Assembly (NCBI GenBank): GCA_042088665.1
Contig: JBELMB010000192.1
Span: 1-9,732, forward strand
DNA from: JBELMB01 sp042088665
GTDB taxonomy: Bacteria; Pseudomonadota; Alphaproteobacteria; Rhodobacterales; Rhodobacteraceae
DNA length: 9,732 nt
Direction: 5' to 3'
The position numbers and the translations under genes are program-made. Below are positions 6,667-9,732 of this stretch, piece after piece. Each line of letters opens with the position of its first letter. The first letter of the stretch is position 1. The notes below the pieces were generated by a model. It made no database searches. It worked only from the letters and a program-made list of their open reading frames with translations, and was not told where the DNA came from.

Positions 6667-7508
6667 GCGACTGGACCCGGGAGACGCTGCATCCGCACTA
6701 CGCGCAGGCCTTTACGGTCGAAGAGGTGTTCTACGACAGCAAGACACCGCATCAGCGTCTGAAGGTCTTTCGCAACGAGACCTTTGGCCGGATCCTGACG
6801 CTGGACGATGTGATCCAGACCACTGAGCGCGACAATTTCATCTACCACGAAATGCTGACCCATGTGCCGATCCTCGCCCATGGCGCGGCGAAACGGGTCT
6901 GTATCATCGGCGGTGGCGACGGGGGCATGGCGCGCGAAGTGCTCAGTCACCGGGACGTGGCCCATGTGACCATGGTCGAGATCGACGCAGGCGTTGTCTC
7001 CTTTGCCAAGGCGCATTTGCCGATGCTCAGCGCGGGGGCCTTTGACGACCCGCGACTTGAACTGGTGATTCAGGACGGCGCGGAGTTCATGCGCACGACC
7101 GAAGGCGGCTACGACGTGATCATCGTCGACAGCACCGACCCGATCGGTCCGGGCGAAGTGCTGTTCACCGACAGCTTTTATGGCCATGCCAAACGCGCGC
7201 TGGCCGAAGGCGGGATCCTCGTGACGCAGAACGGCGTGCCCTTCCTGCAGCCCGACGAACTGACCAACACGATGCGCGCCTTTCAGGCCCTGTTTGCGGA
7301 TGCGACCTGCTATCTGGCAACGGTGCCGACCTATGCAGGCGGACCGATGGCCTTTGGCTGGGGCACCAATGGCGGGTCGCGGCACACGGATCTGACCACG
7401 CTGCAGACGCGCTACTTCGAGTCCGGGATCAAACCGGATTATTACACGCCGGAGGTCCACATCGCGGCCTTTGCCCTGCCCGGCTACGTGTTGAAGCAGA
7501 TGCCCTGA
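6663..7508 (+). CDS. speE: Spermidine synthase (polyamine aminopropyltransferase)
   Basis: The 281-aa enzyme transfers the aminopropyl group from decarboxylated SAM to putrescine, giving spermidine and methylthioadenosine. Its length is normal for the bacterial family. Visible parts: an N-terminal beta region with GRILTLDDVIQTTERDNFIYHEML (binding-pocket DDVIQ and YHEM); the nucleotide-binding loop GGGDGG (83-88); the acidic E107 in VEID; the catalytic loop DSTDPIGP (156-163), with D156 as the likely base; and PTYAGGPMAFGWG (222-234). The start codon overlaps the speD stop (ATGA), so the two are translated as a coupled pair, giving the enzymes of successive steps. Substrate preference for putrescine over other diamines is inferred from the family and from the speD neighbour. 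Confidence 0.95.
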   Translation: MSDWTRETLHPHYAQAFTVEEVFYDSKTPHQRLKVFRNETFGRILTLDDVIQTTERDNFIYHEMLTHVPILAHGAAKRVCIIGGGDGGMAREVLSHRDVAHVTMVEIDAGVVSFAKAHLPMLSAGAFDDPRLELVIQDGAEFMRTTEGGYDVIIVDSTDPIGPGEVLFTDSFYGHAKRALAEGGILVTQNGVPFLQPDELTNTMRAFQALFADATCYLATVPTYAGGPMAFGWGTNGGSRHTDLTTLQTRYFESGIKPDYYTPEVHIAAFALPGYVLKQMP

Positions 7509-7515
7509 CGCGAAC

Positions 7516-7533
7516 GGGGCGCTTGGGTGCCCC
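7516..7533 (+). terminator. Hairpin just after speE, weak terminator candidate
   Basis: GGGGC (7516-7520) pairs with GCCCC (7529-7533) around an eight-base loop, eight bases after the speE stop. There is no T tract, so if it ends transcription it would need Rho or act only as a 3' stabilising hairpin. Confidence 0.3.
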
Positions 7534-7541
7534 ATGTGCCA

Positions 7542-7602
7542 CCGCCAGTCGGCTTAGCCCAATCCAGGCCCCCGCAATTCAGCTGTACCGGTTGACTGGC
7601 GG
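7542..7602. repeat. Long-range 9-bp inverted repeat between speE and the minus-strand gene
   Basis: CCGCCAGTC (7542-7550) and GACTGGCGG (7594-7602) are perfect complements 43 bases apart. The repeat lies in the 185-base gap between two convergent genes. It could close a structured 3' UTR or small RNA on either strand; nothing else identifies it. Confidence 0.5.
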
Positions 7603-7693
7603 GAGGCCTCGAACCTCATGACTTTTGACAGGTTGCTCCGTGCTCCCGTCGCTGTCACGCGCCCGCAAATCCCGCGGCCCTGCCACCAGTGAC

Positions 7694-8002
7694 CTAAAGC
7701 TTCATCGTCCCGCGGCGTTCGCGTGCGCCACCGCGTCGGCGCGGCGCTGGCAGGCGCAGCGGCAAGGGTCGCAAAGGGCGCCGCAAGCTTGCGCGGATCA
7801 GATCGCAGAACACCGCCACGGCCGGGTCGGTGTCAATGAAATCCATCGCCAGCAGATAGGCGCGCACCGCCTCTGCCTCGTAATCCGCGCCTCCGCGCAG
7901 GGCGCCGAGCCATTGCAGATAGCCCATCTGCCCCAACTCTTGCGCCCGTTCCGGATCCTTCGGACAGGCTTGCAGTTGCGTCAACGTATGTTCCAGAATC
8001 AT
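7694..8002 (-). CDS. Unrecognised 102-aa protein under a B12 riboswitch
   Basis: The protein begins MILEHTLTQLQACPKD and has a probably helical N-terminal two thirds with ELGQMGYLQWLGALRGGADYEAEAVRAYLLA (residues 22-52), two cysteines (C13, C66), and a strongly basic end: 11 arginines between residues 70 and 98. There is no signal peptide and no clear membrane segment. GGAGGG lies four bases before ATG 8002, a good ribosome binding site, and codon use looks like the neighbours, so it is probably a real gene. Its 5' leader contains a cobalamin riboswitch (8129-8308) and a candidate SD-masking hairpin, which implies repression when B12 is plentiful. It is transcribed alone, converging on speE. 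It does not look like CbtB, CobW, BluB, BtuB or any other B12-regulated product I can recall. Function is unknown; a link to B12 supply or to B12-independent metabolism is inference from the riboswitch alone. Confidence 0.75.
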   Translation of the reverse strand: MILEHTLTQLQACPKDPERAQELGQMGYLQWLGALRGGADYEAEAVRAYLLAMDFIDTDPAVAVFCDLIRASLRRPLRPLPLRLPAPRRRGGARERRGTMKL

Positions 8003-8005
8003 AGT

Positions 8006-8068
8006 GCCCTCCGCACATCTGGTGGCAATGGGTGCTCAACGACCTAGCCAGAGGGCCTGTCGTGGCCC
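8006..8068 (-). promoter_or_regulatory. Candidate riboswitch expression platform (SD-sequestering hairpin pair)
   Basis: In the minus-strand RNA, GCCCUCUG (8056-8049) can pair with CGGAGGGC (8013-8006), which contains the ribosome binding site, over eight positions with one G-U. An alternative hairpin, GGGCC (8068-8064) with GGCCC (8057-8053) around a six-base loop, uses four of the same bases, so the two cannot coexist. That is the layout of an anti-SD and anti-anti-SD switch controlling translation. No T tract is present, so control by termination is unlikely. Confidence 0.5.
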
Positions 8069-8128
8069 AAGGCTCAGACCGTCCAAGGCGCCCCGCCCGG
8101 GTTGCGATCATGGGCCCTGAAGCCCCCT

Positions 8129-8308
8129 GTGATGGCAGGTCTCCTGACTCGCGGGTCGTCGGTATCTTCCTGCCTTCCCGGGCGTTTGCCCAGTGGCGCA
8201 TGTGAGAAGACCCTTACCGCTTACAGTTGCGGGGGCAGTCACGGAGTTTCACCGCGTTCCCTCTTCGGATCATTGGACCACCCCGAGAGGCAGCCCGATC
8301 ACCATCAC
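8129..8308 (-). promoter_or_regulatory. Cobalamin (B12) riboswitch aptamer
   Basis: The RNA binds adenosylcobalamin or a related cobalamin and normally lowers expression of the downstream gene. Read on the minus strand, conserved pieces appear in order: P1 5' arm GTGATGG (8308-8302); GGGAACGCGGTGAAACTCCG; GACTGCCCCCGCAACTGTAA with the L5 segment CCGCAACTGTAA (8232-8221); GCCACTGGGC (8197-8188); CCCGGGAAGG; and the B12 box AGTCAGGAGACCTGCC (8149-8134); then the P1 3' arm CCATCAC (8135-8129), perfectly complementary to the first arm. All core elements are present, so it looks functional. The only gene downstream on this strand is the 102-aa unknown at 7694-8002, with a 126-base linker. Upstream, the PaaI-type thioesterase ends at 8367. 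Confidence 0.95.
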
Positions 8309-8312
8309 GCCC

Positions 8313-8341
8313 AGTGAACCCCGAATGCTGCAGTGCGTCAA
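8313..8341 (-). promoter_or_regulatory. Candidate promoter of the B12 riboswitch transcript
   Basis: On the minus strand TTGACG (8341-8336) is followed after 17 bases by TTCACT (8318-8313). The -35 is good (five of six); the -10 matches only three. Transcription would begin close to the first base of the riboswitch P1 helix, which is where a dedicated promoter would be expected, though perhaps a base or two inside it. Confidence 0.4.
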
Positions 8342-8366
8342 GCGGCGCTGCGTCGCAGCCCGGCCG

Positions 8367-8789
8367 TCAGCCCTTTGGCGGGATCGAATAGGTGAGCGAC
8401 GCATGCGCCACCGGCTTGGCCATCCCCTCGCTGTAAAGCAGCACATCGATGACCGCCAGCGCGCGACCCAGCTTCAGCATCCGCGCCTGAGCAACGACGT
8501 CCACGCCGGCGGCGGGTTTGCGCATGAAGTCGATGGAGCAATGCGTCGTCACCGCAAGGGCCTCTCGTCCGACAGCCGCCAGCACCGCCACATAGGCCGC
8601 GACATCCGCGAGGGAAAACATCGCGGGCCCCGAAACCGTGCCGCCGGGGCGCAGGTGCCGGGGATCCTGAAGCAGCCGCATCACGGTCAGGTCCTCATCC
8701 AGTTGGTCGATGGCGAACATCCCCTCCACCTGTGGAAAGACCTCGCTCAGGAAATCCACCATCTCGTCGCGCGTCATCTGCAAAGCCAT
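8367..8789 (-). CDS. PaaI-type hotdog-fold thioesterase
   Basis: The 140-aa protein is of typical length for the PaaI/YbgC-like hotdog acyl-CoA thioesterases, which hydrolyse CoA thioesters in the cytoplasm as dimers or tetramers. The family segment LRPGGTVSGPAMFSLADVAAYV (residues 46-67) marks the central hotdog helix; D62 sits at the place of the catalytic acid of PaaI. The usual HGG motif is not seen: SGP (53-55) stands at the helix start, so the mechanism or substrate range may differ. The C-terminal strands are THCSIDFMRKPAAG and VIDVLLYSEG. GGAGG seven bases before ATG 8789 fixes the start; longer upstream frames overlap the crotonase gene and are not credible. It is divergent from that gene with 54 bases between them, suggesting joint regulation of an acyl-CoA step. 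Substrate unknown. Confidence 0.85.
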   Translation of the reverse strand: MALQMTRDEMVDFLSEVFPQVEGMFAIDQLDEDLTVMRLLQDPRHLRPGGTVSGPAMFSLADVAAYVAVLAAVGREALAVTTHCSIDFMRKPAAGVDVVAQARMLKLGRALAVIDVLLYSEGMAKPVAHASLTYSIPPKG

Positions 8790-8805
8790 GCTCTTTCCTC
8801 CCTCG

Positions 8806-8828
8806 CTGCGCACAGCTAACCTGCGCAG
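8806..8828. promoter_or_regulatory. Inverted repeat in the divergent promoter region
   Basis: CTGCGCA (8806-8812) and TGCGCAG (8822-8828) are perfect complements spaced by nine bases; each half also contains the self-palindrome TGCGCA. The whole 54-base gap between the thioesterase and the crotonase homologue is centred on this element. It is a good candidate operator for a dimeric regulator acting on both genes. Confidence 0.45.
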
Positions 8829-8843
8829 GAAAGGGAGAACAAG

Positions 8844-9626
8844 ATGGCCATTCTCGAACGTCACGACAGCGATGGAATCGCGCGGATCCGTCTCAACGCG
8901 CCGGAGCGGCTCAATGCGCTTTCGGACGAGATGCTGGCCGCCCTGCAGGCCGAAATAGACGCCCTGCACACGGACCGCGCGACCCGCGTCGTGGTGCTGT
9001 CCGGCGCGGGCAAGGCGTTTTGCGCCGGTCATGATCTCAAACAGATGCAGGCCGGACGGCAGGCCGAAGACGGTGGCAAGGCCTACTTTGCCGACCTGTT
9101 CACCCGCTGCGCCAGCGTGATGACCGGTCTGACCCGCCTGCCCCAACCGGTGATTGCCCAGGTGCATGGCATCGCCACCGCAGCCGGCTGCCAGATGGTT
9201 GCCTCCTGCGACATGGCGGTGGCTGCGCAGGATTGCCGATTTGGTGTGAACGGGGTGAACATCGGGCTGTTCTGTTCGACCCCCATGGTGGCCCTGTCGC
9301 GCAACATTCCGCGCAAGAAAGCCTTTGAAATGCTGACAACCGGGCGCTTTGTCAGCGCTCAGGAGGCCTGCGCCCTTGGCCTCGTGAACACGGTCGCACC
9401 CGCCGACACCTTGGAGGAAACGACGCTGGATCTGGCGCGAACGGTGGCGGGCAAGCTGTCCGCCGCGGTGAAGATCGGCAAATCCGCCTTTTATGACCAA
9501 ATGGCCATGGATCTGGATGCCGCCTATGCCTTCACCGGTGATGTCATGGTCGAGAACATGATGTGGCGCGACACCGAGGAAGGCATTTCTGCCTTTCTGG
9601 AAAAACGTCCCCCGGACTGGGCATGA
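8844..9626 (+). CDS. Enoyl-CoA hydratase/isomerase family protein (ECHDC3-like)
   Basis: The 260-aa crotonase-superfamily protein is full length. Residues 51-68 (VLSGAGKAFCAGHDLKQM) give the first oxyanion-hole strand and CoA-binding loop; 108-126 (HGIATAAGCQMVASCDMAV) give the second oxyanion segment. In rat mitochondrial enoyl-CoA hydratase the catalytic pair is E144 and E164; aligned by motif, these positions are Q117 and G137 here. The following segment VNIGLFCSTPMVALSRNIPRK (138-158) is the hallmark of ECHDC3-type proteins, which share this CSTP motif. So CoA thioester binding is likely, but ordinary hydratase activity is doubtful. A GGGAG Shine-Dalgarno lies seven bases before ATG 8844. 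It is divergent from the PaaI-type thioesterase, which supports an acyl-CoA role. Generic names such as paaG or fadB would overstate the evidence. Confidence 0.88.
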   Translation: MAILERHDSDGIARIRLNAPERLNALSDEMLAALQAEIDALHTDRATRVVVLSGAGKAFCAGHDLKQMQAGRQAEDGGKAYFADLFTRCASVMTGLTRLPQPVIAQVHGIATAAGCQMVASCDMAVAAQDCRFGVNGVNIGLFCSTPMVALSRNIPRKKAFEMLTTGRFVSAQEACALGLVNTVAPADTLEETTLDLARTVAGKLSAAVKIGKSAFYDQMAMDLDAAYAFTGDVMVENMMWRDTEEGISAFLEKRPPDWA

Positions 9627-9635
9627 TCCGAACCT

Positions 9636-9669
9636 GACCGGGTCCTGACACGGGTCAGACCCGGTCTTT
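9636..9669 (+). terminator. Intrinsic terminator after the crotonase-family gene
   Basis: GACCGGGT (9636-9643) pairs with ACCCGGTC (9659-9666), and CTGAC (9645-9649) with GTCAG (9654-9658), leaving one bulged C and the four-base loop ACGG. Three T follow (9667-9669). The stem is long and strong; the short T tract is the only weakness. It lies 10 bases after the stop codon. Confidence 0.75.
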
Positions 9670-9682
9670 GGGCCCGACGCAC

Positions 9683-9706
9683 GCGCGCCCCTTGGAAGAG
9701 GCGCGC
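9683..9706. repeat. GC-rich hairpin near the right end
   Basis: GCGCGCC (9683-9689) and GGCGCGC (9700-9706) form a perfect 7-bp hairpin with a ten-base loop, followed on the plus strand by AATTCTTCT. It may be a second terminator or belong to a gene beyond the window. The last 26 bases hold nothing identifiable. Confidence 0.45.
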
Positions 9707-9732
9707 AATTCTTCTACATGGCTCTTCATGGC

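Noticed and set aside
7604..7625. T-arm-like sequence GAGGTTCGAGGCCTC on the minus strand, suggesting a tRNA or tRNA fragment
   Set aside because: Only a 4-bp stem and TTCGAGG loop are present. No acceptor stem partner, D arm, anticodon arm or CCA end can be built around it.
7833..8201. 122-aa minus-strand frame spanning the riboswitch end and the 102-aa gene
   Set aside because: It starts inside the cobalamin aptamer and reads the 102-aa gene in another frame; a shadow.
8367..9500. 377-aa minus-strand frame covering the thioesterase and the crotonase gene
   Set aside because: Only the last 140 residues are protein-like. The first part is the antisense of the crotonase gene, and a clear ribosome binding site defines the start at 8789.

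Overview
The window looks like one contig of a high-GC marine or soil alphaproteobacterium, most likely a Rhodobacterales (Roseobacter-type) relative. The evidence is the S9 protein with a long acidic N-terminal extension and an SKR C-terminus, the tight rplM-rpsI pair, the style of the small family 2 glycosyltransferase next to a sulfotransferase-like tail, and the overall codon and GC character. The first 17 bases equal the 3' end of the Illumina read-2 adapter, so the left edge is a contig end carrying sequencing residue.

Left part (1-3131). A sulfotransferase-like C-terminal fragment (+) converges on a family 2 glycosyltransferase (-). Next, on the minus strand, comes an AT-richer patch with a small cysteine-rich lipoprotein bounded by hairpin terminators. 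Upstream of it is the housekeeping ribosomal operon rplM-rpsI (L13, S9), with a clear TTGACC-N16-TATAAC promoter and an intrinsic terminator.

Middle part (3132-7508). A divergent control region precedes a large membrane chemoreceptor (MCP, 729 aa from the preferred start) that has no other chemotaxis gene nearby. A 450-base stretch without a gene follows; it holds a perfect palindrome and a weak promoter candidate. Then comes the overlapping speD-speE operon: S-adenosylmethionine decarboxylase makes decarboxylated SAM, and spermidine synthase transfers its aminopropyl group to putrescine.

Right part (7509-9732). The most interesting segment is a well-formed cobalamin (B12) riboswitch on the minus strand. 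It has its own candidate promoter and sits in front of a single unrecognised 102-aa protein. Between aptamer and start codon, two hairpins that cannot form together look like a translational switch over the ribosome binding site. To its right, a hotdog-fold (PaaI-type) thioesterase and a crotonase-superfamily protein are divergently transcribed from a 54-base region carrying an inverted repeat. The crotonase homologue lacks both canonical catalytic glutamates. A strong intrinsic terminator closes the window.

Most of the content is ordinary metabolism and housekeeping. The best candidate for something not yet described is the B12-riboswitch-controlled orphan small protein. No CRISPR array, insertion sequence, rRNA or complete tRNA was seen.
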